64,000 bases of DNA from Pseudooceanicola nanhaiensis (lineage in GTDB: Bacteria; Pseudomonadota; Alphaproteobacteria; Rhodobacterales; Rhodobacteraceae), in contig NZ_JAIUZP010000006.1 of the NCBI RefSeq assembly GCF_020171315.1, forward strand, positions 186,001-250,000. Direction: 5' to 3'. Position numbers and translations under genes: made by a program. Positions 17,953 to 26,397 of this stretch are shown here, piece by piece (position 1 is the first letter of the stretch; every line of letters starts with the position of its first letter). The notes beneath the pieces are model-generated. The model saw nothing but the letters and a program-made list of their open reading frames with translations. It was not told where the DNA came from and did not search any database.

Positions 17953-17994
17953 GGACGGCCCTCGGAGGTTGTGCCGGGCCGTCCCATCAGGCGA

Positions 17995-19299
17995 TCAGGC
18001 GCGCTTCAGCAGGTGCTGTGCCACATTGTGGAACAGGCTGATCCCCTGTTCCAGTGCCGTTTCGTCGAAATCGAAGGTCTTGGCGTGGTGGATGGCATCA
18101 ATGTCACTGCCGATCAGGCAATAGCACGCCTTGCCGCCCAACTCGCGTACCCGTTTGATCATGAAGGAGGCATCATCCCCCCCGCCGATGGGCCAGGAGG
18201 GCACGACTTCCTCGATCCCCTCCACCTTGGCGGCGGCGATGCCGATGATCTCGGCCGCCTCGGGGCTGTTCTCGTTGCCCAGAAGCTCCGGCCCCACGCT
18301 GATGTCGACCTCGCAGCCATGCATCACGGCGGCACCGTTGATCACTTCGAAGGCGCGCCGGTGCATGTACTCGCGGGCCTCCTGCGTCGCGCCGCGCACG
18401 TCGCATTCCAGAAGGCAGCTTTCGGCCACGATGTTGCGCGCCGCCCCCGAGACCATCTTGCCCACGTTGACGAAGGTCGCCTCCTCGCCGTGCCGCGCGA
18501 TCGCGTGCATCCCAAGCGCGGCGGTCGCCCCGGCCAGCAGGGCGTTGGCGCCGTTCTGCGGCCCCATCGCGGCATGGGCGGCCTTGCCGGTATAGGTCAC
18601 GTCGAAGCGGATGGAGGAGAAGAAATCCGACGCCTCCATGGCGATCTTGCCCGAGGGCAGCAGGCAGCCGAGGTGGCCGACGAAGAAGTAGTCGAGATCA
18701 TCCACCACGCCCGCGGCGACCATGGGCTTGGCCCCGCGGCCACCCTCTTCGCCGGGCTGGAAGATCAGCTTCACGGTGCCCTGCCAGTCGGGATCGGCCA
18801 TCAGGCGCTGCGCCAGAACCACGCCGATCGCGGTGTGTCCGTCATGGCCGCAGGCGTGCATTTCGCCTTTGAAGACAGAGTTGTAGCCGCGCACGAAGGG
18901 GCGGTGGCTGTCGTCCTCGACCTCGGTCACCGGCAGCGCGTCGATGTCGAAGCGGAAGCCGACCTTCGGCCCCTCGCCCCGGGTCAGCGTCGCCACGACG
19001 CCAGTCAGCCCGCCTTCCATCTTCGCCACCCACTCCGGGTTCGCGCCATGGGCAAGGGCACGTTCGCGGCTCTTGGCGATGCTGTCGGGCTTGGGCGGCC
19101 AGATGATCGCCGCCGGGTCCATCACCGCGCGCCCGGTCTGCACCTCGAAGCCCAGTTCATCGAGGTACTCGGCCACGAGCGAAGCGGTGCGGAACTCGTG
19201 AAAGGCGGTCTCGGGGTGGCGGTGGAGGTCTTCGCGGATCGTCTCGACCGGGCTGTTGGAACCGGCAAAGAAGCTGGCGAAGGTGGCGGGGCGGGTCAT
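17995..19299 (-). CDS. M20-family amidohydrolase (AbgB / hippurate hydrolase-like)
   Basis: 434-aa metal-dependent amidohydrolase. The metal ligands are visible: HACGHDGHT (about 145-153), QPGEEGGRGAKPMVAAG and a C-terminal region with GGGDDASFMIKRV. The N-terminal REDLHRHPETAFHEFRTA is the family signature of the aminoacylase / IAA-amino-acid hydrolase group. It hydrolyses an N-acyl or amide bond. It is divergent from an ABC importer and adenine deaminase, so it may process an imported conjugated substrate. AAGGA precedes the ATG. Confidence 0.85.
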   Translation of the reverse strand: MTRPATFASFFAGSNSPVETIREDLHRHPETAFHEFRTASLVAEYLDELGFEVQTGRAVMDPAAIIWPPKPDSIAKSRERALAHGANPEWVAKMEGGLTGVVATLTRGEGPKVGFRFDIDALPVTEVEDDSHRPFVRGYNSVFKGEMHACGHDGHTAIGVVLAQRLMADPDWQGTVKLIFQPGEEGGRGAKPMVAAGVVDDLDYFFVGHLGCLLPSGKIAMEASDFFSSIRFDVTYTGKAAHAAMGPQNGANALLAGATAALGMHAIARHGEEATFVNVGKMVSGAARNIVAESCLLECDVRGATQEAREYMHRRAFEVINGAAVMHGCEVDISVGPELLGNENSPEAAEIIGIAAAKVEGIEEVVPSWPIGGGDDASFMIKRVRELGGKACYCLIGSDIDAIHHAKTFDFDETALEQGISLFHNVAQHLLKRA

Positions 19300-19620
19300 C
19301 TCGGGGTCCTTCCGGGGGGCATTGGAATGTGCAGAAAGCGCCTAAAAAGCGATCAGGCCACTTTGCTGTCTATGCGTAAAAATCGCTAGCGCCCCCGGCG
19401 CCTCAGGTCAATATCCCGGCCCGTCGCGAGGCACACCTTGGATTTCCAAGCAAAATCAATGCCCTGAAAGCAGGCGCCTATAAGGTGTATATGATTTCGG
19501 CATGGAGGCATAAGGATGAAATATTTCTCATGCCCCCCATGCGGTTGCTAGCCTCCGGGCACAGTCGTGATCCGGCGCAGACCGGCACGCACCCTATTCT
19601 CACCAACCGGGACACCTTCC
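19300..19620. promoter_or_regulatory. Divergent regulatory region, M20 amidase / ABC importer
   Basis: 321 nt without a gene. It separates the leftward M20/LysR unit from the rightward importer/deaminase operon, so both promoters and the LysR binding sites are expected here. The stretch around 19440-19530 is AT-rich, with GTGTATATGATTT and ATGAAATATTTCTCAT (a dyad around GAAATATTTC). I could not pick out a firm -35/-10 pair. Confidence 0.4.
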
Positions 19621-20637
19621 ATGTCGAACAAACTGCTCGCCACGACCGCCGGCCTCGCGCTGACGGCGCTCGGCTCCGTTGCCTCCGCCCAGGACCTGAC
19701 CATCTCGATCTATGGCGGCGGTTACGCCGAGGACCTGAAGAAAACCATCATCGAGCCCTTCGAGAAGAAATACGGCGTCACCGTCGCGATGGAATCCGGC
19801 TCCTCCTCGGACCGGATGGCCAAGATGATCGCCACCAAGGGCCGCGGCACCGACCTGATGTATATCGTCGATTACCAGATGGCCGACCTGAAGAAGCGCG
19901 GCATCATCCAGCCGGTCGAGCCCGGCTCGATCACCGCGATGGACGATCTGGAGGACTGGGCCAAGGATCCGCTCGGCGACGGCATGTGCCCCGCCTTCAC
20001 GGTGAACGCCGTGGGCCTTTCCTATTCCACCGCGCTTGAAACCCCGCCGACCTCCTGGGCCGACCTGATGAAGCCCGTCGACGGGCTGAAAACCGGCTTC
20101 CCCGACATGTCGATCTCCTACGGGCCCTTCGTCATGTCCGAGATCGCCGGCCTGAACGGCGGCGGCATCGAGGACCTCGATCCCGGTATCGCGGCGGTGA
20201 AGGACATCCTGCCCTCGCTGCAGATCTACACCCGCGGCTCGCAGGCGCTGGAAGCGATCCACCAGGGCGAAATGTCCATGGCGCCGAACCTGAACATCTT
20301 CGTCTCCAAGGACGCGGACGCGCCCTCCGCCTTCGTCTACCCCGAGGAAGGCGCCATCGGCCTCTTGAACCTCGTCTGCGTGGTCAAGGGTTCGGCCAAC
20401 GCCGAACTGGCGCAGAAGCTGATCGACTTCCACCTCTCGCACGACATCCAGCAGGAACTGCTGAACCTCTACGGCGAGGCGACGGTGCGCAGCGACGTGG
20501 AAACGCCCACGGATGCCAACCCCACGGTGATCCCGCCCGAGCAATACGGCAAGCTGCACTTCCTCGACGCGAACAAGGTCTACGAGGCGCGCCCGGCGCT
20601 GATGGACAAGTGGCAAGAGGAAGTCATCGCGCAATGA
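19621..20637 (+). CDS. ABC importer periplasmic solute-binding protein (spermidine/putrescine PotD type)
   Basis: 338 aa. The signal peptide ends near LGSVASA|QD (residue 23). The mature protein has the PotD-type fold: LTISIYGGGYAEDLKKTII at the start, TDLMYIVDYQMADLKKRGII and a helical C-terminus. It captures the substrate for the two permeases and the ATPase encoded downstream. The ATG at 19621 begins the signal peptide. The stop overlaps the ATPase start (ATGA). Because adenine deaminase is the last gene of the operon, the substrate may be a purine-related compound; by homology alone one would say polyamine-like. Confidence 0.88.
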   Translation: MSNKLLATTAGLALTALGSVASAQDLTISIYGGGYAEDLKKTIIEPFEKKYGVTVAMESGSSSDRMAKMIATKGRGTDLMYIVDYQMADLKKRGIIQPVEPGSITAMDDLEDWAKDPLGDGMCPAFTVNAVGLSYSTALETPPTSWADLMKPVDGLKTGFPDMSISYGPFVMSEIAGLNGGGIEDLDPGIAAVKDILPSLQIYTRGSQALEAIHQGEMSMAPNLNIFVSKDADAPSAFVYPEEGAIGLLNLVCVVKGSANAELAQKLIDFHLSHDIQQELLNLYGEATVRSDVETPTDANPTVIPPEQYGKLHFLDANKVYEARPALMDKWQEEVIAQ

Positions 20638-21716
20638 CTGCGGACATGACGACCGGCGGCGGCAGCAGCGATGCTGCCGCCGTCGCACTGCAAGACATCG
20701 GCAAATCCTTCGGCGAGACGGAAGTCCTCAAGAAGGTGAGCTTTCAGGCCCGCAAGGGCGAATTCCTGACGCTTCTGGGTCCCTCCGGCTGTGGCAAGAC
20801 CACCTCGCTGCGGATCATCGCGGGCTTCGAGGATGCCACCAGCGGCGACGTGATGTTCGGCCAGACCTCGGTCAACGACCTGCCGCCGTGGCGGCGCGAC
20901 ATCGGGCTGGTGTTCCAGAACTACGCGCTCTTTCCCTACATGACCGCGGCCGAGAACGTGGCCTTCGGCCTCAAGATGCGCCGCGTCGCCAAGGCCGAGA
21001 CCGCGACCCGGGTCAAGGCGGCCCTCGCGCAGGTCGGGCTGGCAGGCTACGAGAACCGCCATCCGCGCCACCTCTCCGGCGGGCAACGGCAGCGCGTGGC
21101 GCTGGCCCGCGCCCTCGTGATCGAGCCGAAGCTGCTGCTCCTAGACGAACCGCTGTCCAACCTCGACGCCAAGCTGCGCGGCGAAATGCGCTATGAGCTG
21201 AAGAACCTGCAGCGCGCCACCGGCGTCACCACGATCTTCGTGACCCACGATCAGGAAGAGGCGTTTTCGCTCTCCGACCGGATCGTGCTGATGCGCAGCG
21301 GCGAGGTGGTGCAGTATTGCGCCCCGGATGAGCTGTGGTCGCGGCCCGCCACCGCCTTTGCCGCCGATTTCATCGGGGTCGAGAACCTGATCCCCGCCCA
21401 AGTCACCGCGCCCGGTCAGCTGACCTGCGCCGGAGGCCTTGCCGTGGCGCCCACGACGGTGGGCTTTGCGCAGGGTGCCGAGGTGATCCTCGGCCTGCGG
21501 GCCTCCGACGTGGCGATCCAGCCCAAGGGCGGCACCGGCCTGCCCGCCACGATCCTCGACGGCGAATACCGCGGGCGCGAGCGGCTCTACCGCCTTGCCC
21601 TGCCGGGGCTGGAGCGCCCGGTGCTGGCCTCCGCCCCCTCCGACATCGCCTTTGACGGCGAGGTGACGCTCTGCCTGCCGCCCGAGAAGATGATGGTGCT
21701 GCACGATGACCGGTAA
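20634..21716 (+). CDS. ABC importer ATP-binding protein (PotA-like)
   Basis: 360-aa ATPase. Walker [11 protein letters not shown] is at about residues 52-61. Signature [15 protein letters not shown] and Walker [14 protein letters not shown] follow, then the switch His in [11 protein letters not shown]-terminal TOBE-type regulatory domain covers about 240-360. ATG 20634 overlaps the binding-protein stop; the permease start at 21706 overlaps this gene by 11 nt. It energises import with the two downstream permeases. Confidence 0.93.
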   Translation: MTADMTTGGGSSDAAAVALQDIGKSFGETEVLKKVSFQARKGEFLTLLGPSGCGKTTSLRIIAGFEDATSGDVMFGQTSVNDLPPWRRDIGLVFQNYALFPYMTAAENVAFGLKMRRVAKAETATRVKAALAQVGLAGYENRHPRHLSGGQRQRVALARALVIEPKLLLLDEPLSNLDAKLRGEMRYELKNLQRATGVTTIFVTHDQEEAFSLSDRIVLMRSGEVVQYCAPDELWSRPATAFAADFIGVENLIPAQVTAPGQLTCAGGLAVAPTTVGFAQGAEVILGLRASDVAIQPKGGTGLPATILDGEYRGRERLYRLALPGLERPVLASAPSDIAFDGEVTLCLPPEKMMVLHDDR

Positions 21717-22548
21717 GCGCGACATTCCGTGGCTTCTGGCCAGCCCCGGCATCCTGCTGGTGACGCTGGTGGCGCTGCTGCCCGCCGCGATCCTGATCGT
21801 GAAGGCGTTTCAGGACGTGGACACCGGCGCCCTGACGCTGGAGAACTTCCAGGCGATCTTTGACAGCAAGATTTTCGGTCAGGCCTTCTGGCGCACGCTG
21901 CGGATCGCCTTCTTCGTCACCCTCGTCTCGGTCATCGGGGGCTATCCGCTGGCGCTGCTGATCGCCCGGGCCAACCCGCGCTATTCACTGGTGATTTTCG
22001 TCATCGTGCTCTTCCCGCTCATGGTCTCGGTCGTGGTGCGGACGTTTGGCTGGGTCGTCATCCTCGGCCCGGCGGGCATCGTGAACGAGGCGCTCATGGG
22101 GATCGGACTGATCTCGGAGCCGCTGACCATGACGCAGAACGAATTCGGCATCGTGGTGGGCGAGACGCACCTCCTGATGCCCTACATGGTCCTCGCCCTG
22201 CTCTCGGTCCTGCGCAAGCTGGAGCCGCAGCTGGAAGAGGCCGCGCTGTCCCTAGGCGCGAACCCCCTCGTGGCCTTCTTCCGGGTGATCCTGCCGATGA
22301 CCGTGCCGGGGCTGCTGTCGGGTGTGCTGCTGGTCTTCTCGCTGGCGATCACGGCCTTTGCCACGCCCCTCGTCATGGGCGGCGCGCGTACGCCGCTGCT
22401 GTCCACGCTGGTCTACCGCTATGCGCTGACCTCCTATGACTGGGCCTCTGCCGCTGCCGTGGCCTTCGTGCTGGCGGTGATCGCCGTGGCCTTCGTCGCC
22501 GTGCAGAAGACCGTCGCCTGGATGTGGATGAGCCGCCATGAATTCTGA
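21706..22548 (+). CDS. ABC importer permease (PotB-like)
   Basis: 280-aa inner-membrane protein with about six transmembrane helices. The EAA loop that contacts the ATPase is visible (LEEAALSLGANPLVAFFRVI, then LPMTVPG). It overlaps both neighbours by about 11 nt. It pairs with the following permease. Confidence 0.92.
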   Translation: MTGKRDIPWLLASPGILLVTLVALLPAAILIVKAFQDVDTGALTLENFQAIFDSKIFGQAFWRTLRIAFFVTLVSVIGGYPLALLIARANPRYSLVIFVIVLFPLMVSVVVRTFGWVVILGPAGIVNEALMGIGLISEPLTMTQNEFGIVVGETHLLMPYMVLALLSVLRKLEPQLEEAALSLGANPLVAFFRVILPMTVPGLLSGVLLVFSLAITAFATPLVMGGARTPLLSTLVYRYALTSYDWASAAAVAFVLAVIAVAFVAVQKTVAWMWMSRHEF

Positions 22549-23377
22549 TCGCTTCCTCCTGCCCGCCCCCGTCGAGGCCCTGCTGTGGAAGCTGGGCCGC
22601 CTGCTCTTCCACGTCGTGGGCCTTGCGTGGCAGCTCTTCATGGTGGCGCCGCTGATCATCGTGGTGGTGGTCTCCTTCACCTCGGCCAGCTACCTGATGT
22701 TCCCGCCGCCGGGCTATTCCCTCGACTGGTACCGCGAGGTGCTGTCGCTCAGCTGGATCCGCAGCGCGGTGACCTCCTCGCTGATCATCGCCACCTGCGC
22801 CACGCTGATCGCCGTGGTGATCGGCGTGCTGGCCTCGCGCGTGCTGGCCAAGCGCCCGTTCCGGGGCCGCGGGCTGGTGGAATACCTCGTGCTCTCGCCG
22901 CTCTTCCTGCCCGGCGTGGTGATCGGCTTTGCCATCTTCAACGTGCTGGTGATGATCCAGATGGACCGGGTGGCCATGCCGCAAATGATCATCGCCCATG
23001 TGATGATCACCCTGCCCTTCGTGATCCGCTCGGTCTGGGCCTCCATGGCGGGGGCCGATATCTCGCTGGAGGAGGCTGCGCAGTCGCTGGGTGCCACGCC
23101 CGCGCAGACCTTCTGGCATGTCGTGCTGAAATCGGCCCGGCCCGGTATCCTTGCCGGTGCGATCCTCGCCTTCACCTTCTCCTTCAACGATGTGACGATC
23201 TCGATCTTCCTGACCTCGTCGCGGGTCACCACCCTGCCGGTGCAGCTCGTCTCCCACATCGAATACAACCCGGACCCGAGCCCGGCTGCGATCTCGACCC
23301 TGATGATCGCGATCACGCTGGCGCTCTTCGTCTTCCTCGCGCGGATCGGGGGGCTGAATGCCTTCCTCGAACGCTGA
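22538..23377 (+). CDS. ABC importer permease (PotC-like)
   Basis: 279-aa inner-membrane protein, second permease of the importer, with about six transmembrane helices. The EAA loop is LEEAAQSLGATPAQTFWHVV. It starts inside the end of the first permease gene and lies 12 nt before the adenine deaminase gene, so transport and deamination genes are cotranscribed. Confidence 0.92.
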   Translation: MNSDRFLLPAPVEALLWKLGRLLFHVVGLAWQLFMVAPLIIVVVVSFTSASYLMFPPPGYSLDWYREVLSLSWIRSAVTSSLIIATCATLIAVVIGVLASRVLAKRPFRGRGLVEYLVLSPLFLPGVVIGFAIFNVLVMIQMDRVAMPQMIIAHVMITLPFVIRSVWASMAGADISLEEAAQSLGATPAQTFWHVVLKSARPGILAGAILAFTFSFNDVTISIFLTSSRVTTLPVQLVSHIEYNPDPSPAAISTLMIAITLALFVFLARIGGLNAFLER

Positions 23378-23389
23378 TCGGAGCCTGAA

Positions 23390-25189
23390 ATGACCCTCAA
23401 ATCCCCCATGTTCGCCCGTGAGCCCGTGGACCGCGTGGCCCTTGTCGAGGCCGCGCGCGGCCTGCGGGACCTCGACCTTGCTGTGACCAACGTGCAGCTG
23501 GTCAACGTGCTCACCTGCGAGGTCTACCCGGCCGACATCGGCGTCTACGATGGGCGCATCGCCGTGGTGGGCCCGGCGGGCGCCTATGACCTGAAGGCGA
23601 AGGAGACCATCGACGGCACCGGCAAGTGGGCCTGCCCCGGCTTCTTCGACAGCCACCTGCACATCGAAAGCACGATGGTCACGCCCGCAGGCTATGCCGC
23701 CGGTGTGCTGCCGCTTGGCACCACCTCCGCCGTGGTGGACCCGCATGAGATCGGCAACGTCATGGGCAAGGAGGGCGTCCGCCTGATGATCGAGGGCAGC
23801 GAGGACCTGCCGCTCCGGGTCTATTTCGCGATCCCTTCCTGCGTGCCCTCCGTCGAGGGCAAGGAGACCGCAGGCGCCTTCTTCGGCCCCGAGGAAGTGG
23901 CCGAGATGATGAGCTGGGACCGCGTCGTCACGCTGGCCGAGGTGATGGATTTCATCGGAGTCATCCGCAACGATCCCCGGATGCGCGGCATCGTCGATGC
24001 GGGCATCGAGGCCGGTGTCGCCATTCAGGGCCATGCGCCCAAGCTGATGGGCCGCGATCTCTGTGCCTATATCGCCGCCGGGATCGACAATGACCACGAA
24101 AGCCGTCTGGGCCCGGAGGTTCTGGAGAAGCTGCGCCTCGGCCTGCTGCCGCTGATCAAGCTCGGCTCGCCGGGCAACCACCTGCCCCGGCTGATGCCCG
24201 ACCTGCTGAAGGCGGCCTACGTCGACGTGGCGCTCTGCACCGATGACGTGGAGCCCTCGGACCTGCGCACCAACGGCCACATGGACCGCGTCGTGCGCGG
24301 CGTCATGGAATACGGCGTGCCGGTGGAACGGGCGATCCGCTGGGCCTGCTACATCGGCCCGCAGCACTATGGCCTGCGCGACTACGGTGCGATCGCCCCG
24401 GGGTTCATCGCGGATTTCCTGCTGCTGGACGATCTGCAGACCGTCTCGGTCAACGATGTCTTCGTCGGCGGCAAGCAGGTGGTCGCGGACAAGGAGATGT
24501 GTGTCGAGATCACCGACACGCTCGCGGGGCGCGAGCTGGCCAACACCGTCCTGATCCCCGAGATCACGGCGGAGAGCTTTGCCATCCAGTCGCCCTCGAA
24601 CAGCCCGACCGTGACCATGCACGGGCTGCACCTGCTGCCCACGCGGATGACGGACCTCGCGACCTTCGAGGCGGCAGTGACCGACGGCAAGATCACGCCC
24701 GAGAGCCTGCCCGAAGGCTATGTCATGTCCTCCGTCGTGCCGCGCCACGGCCAGAATACGCCCCCCGTCTGCACGCCGCTGACCGGGCTTGGCCTGACTT
24801 CCGGCGCGCTTTCCCACACCGTTGCGCACGATTGCCACAACGTGCTGGTCGCGGGGACCAATGCGCCCGACATGGCGCAGGCGGTGAACCATCTGAAGGA
24901 GATCGGCGGCGGTTTCGTCCTCGTCGACGGGGGCGAGGTGATCTGCGAACTGCCGCTGCCCTTCGCCGGGCTGATGTCGTTCGAGAGCTGCGATGCGCTG
25001 ACCGCACAGCTGAGCGTCTTCAACGAAGAACTGGGCAAGCGCGGGATCGTGCCGGGCAACGTACGCCAGATCTTTGCCCTGACCGGGCTGGCGCTTGCGG
25101 TGATCCCGGAATACCGGCCGACCGACCTGCACCCGATCCTGAACGTCACGACACAGGACCCGGTGCCGCTCTTCCCCGAACACGCCTGA
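23390..25189 (+). CDS. ade: Adenine deaminase
   Basis: 599-aa amidohydrolase-superfamily enzyme converting adenine to hypoxanthine and ammonia. The metal motif HLHIES is at 89-94; other blocks are VVDPHEIGNV, QGHAPKLMG, CTDDVEPSDL and, near the C-terminus, TVAHDCHNVLVAGTN, the order found in bacterial Ade. The length is normal. It sits at the end of the importer operon and converges with a phosphoribosyltransferase gene that could take up the product. The operon arrangement suggests the imported compound is adenine, an adenine conjugate or a related purine. Confidence 0.92.
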   Translation: MTLKSPMFAREPVDRVALVEAARGLRDLDLAVTNVQLVNVLTCEVYPADIGVYDGRIAVVGPAGAYDLKAKETIDGTGKWACPGFFDSHLHIESTMVTPAGYAAGVLPLGTTSAVVDPHEIGNVMGKEGVRLMIEGSEDLPLRVYFAIPSCVPSVEGKETAGAFFGPEEVAEMMSWDRVVTLAEVMDFIGVIRNDPRMRGIVDAGIEAGVAIQGHAPKLMGRDLCAYIAAGIDNDHESRLGPEVLEKLRLGLLPLIKLGSPGNHLPRLMPDLLKAAYVDVALCTDDVEPSDLRTNGHMDRVVRGVMEYGVPVERAIRWACYIGPQHYGLRDYGAIAPGFIADFLLLDDLQTVSVNDVFVGGKQVVADKEMCVEITDTLAGRELANTVLIPEITAESFAIQSPSNSPTVTMHGLHLLPTRMTDLATFEAAVTDGKITPESLPEGYVMSSVVPRHGQNTPPVCTPLTGLGLTSGALSHTVAHDCHNVLVAGTNAPDMAQAVNHLKEIGGGFVLVDGGEVICELPLPFAGLMSFESCDALTAQLSVFNEELGKRGIVPGNVRQIFALTGLALAVIPEYRPTDLHPILNVTTQDPVPLFPEHA

Positions 25190-25198
25190 TCAAAGGCG

Positions 25199-25224
25199 AC
25201 GGGCCGCCCCTGAAGGCGGCCCGT
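25199..25224 (+). terminator. Hairpin between ade and the phosphoribosyltransferase gene
   Basis: A perfect 10-bp stem ACGGGCCGCC / GGCGGCCCGT just past the ade stop. No proper T-run follows, so termination strength is uncertain. Confidence 0.5.
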
Positions 25225-25254
25225 GTTGATGCACCGGCGTGTCCGGACGCGCGT

Positions 25255-25974
25255 TCAGCCCGCCATCGGCTGCCAGCGGGGCGCTGCATCGCTGGTGCCC
25301 GGCACGAGGTCGAAGAGCGGCGTCTTCAAAGGTGCAACCACCGGAACCTCGGGGAAATCGGAGGCCGCGATGGCCTCCTTCCAGCGGTCGCTCTGCAACA
25401 TGGCAAAGCCGAGCGCCACCGGCGCGACGCCCGCCTTCTTCAGCAGGCGCAGCACGGCGACCATGGTCTTGCCGGAGCTGGCCACGTCATCCACCAGCGC
25501 CACCCGCTTGCCCGCCAGCACCGGCAGCATCCGGGGATCGAGGTAGATCGTCTTGACCTGATCCGGGCTGGTGATCGAGGACATCGGCTCGGACAGCGCC
25601 TCGTCGTACCAGAACTTGCGGCTGGTGGAGAGCGGCACCATCCGCGCATGTTCCAGCCGCCGCGCGGTGCCATTGGCCAGTGGCAGGCCCAGCGTCGGCA
25701 CGCCGATCACCACCTCGGGCTCATGGGGCGCTAGTTGCTGCGCCAGCAGATCGCAGAGCGCGTCCTCCACCTCGAACCCCGCCTGGTTCAGGATCAGCGA
25801 GGAGACCGCACGCGGCGTTTCGCCCGGCAGGCGGCGCAGCGGCAGGACGATCTGGCGGCCATCGGCCAGCGTCGCGGGGAAGCAGGTCTCGAAGCCAGCG
25901 TCAGGCGTCTCGAAGGTGCCAGCGGGGAAGACCTGCTGCCACATGGCCTCGGGGGCGAAATCGGAAAGCTTCAT
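25255..25974 (-). CDS. Phosphoribosyltransferase (purine salvage candidate)
   Basis: 239 aa. The PRPP-binding loop VALVDDVASSGKTM lies at about 155-170, preceded by VVIGVPTLGLPLANGTARRL, the PRTase type I fold. The ATG at 25974 begins MKLSDFAPEAMWQ; upstream in-frame codons are not supported by a ribosome site. It converges with ade. Hypoxanthine made by Ade would need such an enzyme to become IMP, so salvage is the natural guess. The base specificity cannot be read from sequence. Confidence 0.78.
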   Translation of the reverse strand: MKLSDFAPEAMWQQVFPAGTFETPDAGFETCFPATLADGRQIVLPLRRLPGETPRAVSSLILNQAGFEVEDALCDLLAQQLAPHEPEVVIGVPTLGLPLANGTARRLEHARMVPLSTSRKFWYDEALSEPMSSITSPDQVKTIYLDPRMLPVLAGKRVALVDDVASSGKTMVAVLRLLKKAGVAPVALGFAMLQSDRWKEAIAASDFPEVPVVAPLKTPLFDLVPGTSDAAPRWQPMAG

Positions 25975-26397
25975 TGCGTCTCTCTTCTGCGGCGGGGGTG
26001 ATGGTGGCATGACATGGCACGGTCTTGGGCTCAAGTCTGCGGGTCATGAAAGACTAAAGGCTTCAGCGGCCCTCGACCCGCCATGGGCATCGTCTTGCAG
26101 ACCCTCGCCCCAAACGCGAAGGGCAGCGCCGTCCCGCGGGGTGGCGCATAAGCGCCGCCCCAGGGGGGCGGGTCGGCGCTGCCCGGCCTATCGGCCGGGC
26201 GGGTGGTTGATCGGTAGCGGGGCACTGCATGGTGCAGCCCTCTCGGCAGCGATCGGATCAAGAGCGTGGCGCTAGCTGGAGCACGTGCCCAACCGCAAAA
26301 AGATCCGGAGGGTGATGGAGTGTCTGACGCCCCCATCCCCTGCGTATCAGGAGGGTCTCATCTGGCACGCGCCAGCCTGCCCCCTTGCCGCCCCGCC
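25975..26397. other. Gene-free stretch holding a highly structured element
   Basis: 423 nt without a supported gene. The core (26121-26262) is a set of nested inverted repeats listed separately. The remainder (26263-26397) is GC-rich with no signal I can name. Confidence 0.6.
26121..26262. repeat. Structured intergenic element with nested and competing hairpins
   Basis: Outer arms GGGCAGCGCC (26121-26130) and GGCGCTGCCC (26175-26184) enclose an inner stem GGGGTGGCGC / GCGCCGCCCC with an ATAA loop. The next hairpin, GCCCGGCC / GGCCGGGC (26181-26200), shares GCCC with the outer arm, so the two are mutually exclusive. A third module, TTGATC near 26207 paired with GATCAA near 26257, encloses CTGCATGGTGCAG. 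The whole looks like a structured RNA or a REP-type repeat. The strand is unknown. Confidence 0.55.

Noticed and set aside
17269-19389. 706-codon open frame opposite the LysR and M20 genes
   Set aside because: Antisense shadow; both minus-strand genes have clear motifs and ribosome sites.
22373-25183. 936-codon open frame on the minus strand opposite the permease and adenine deaminase genes
   Set aside because: Antisense frame of strongly conserved genes in a GC-rich genome; the translation is low-complexity His/Arg/Gly-rich with no family motifs.
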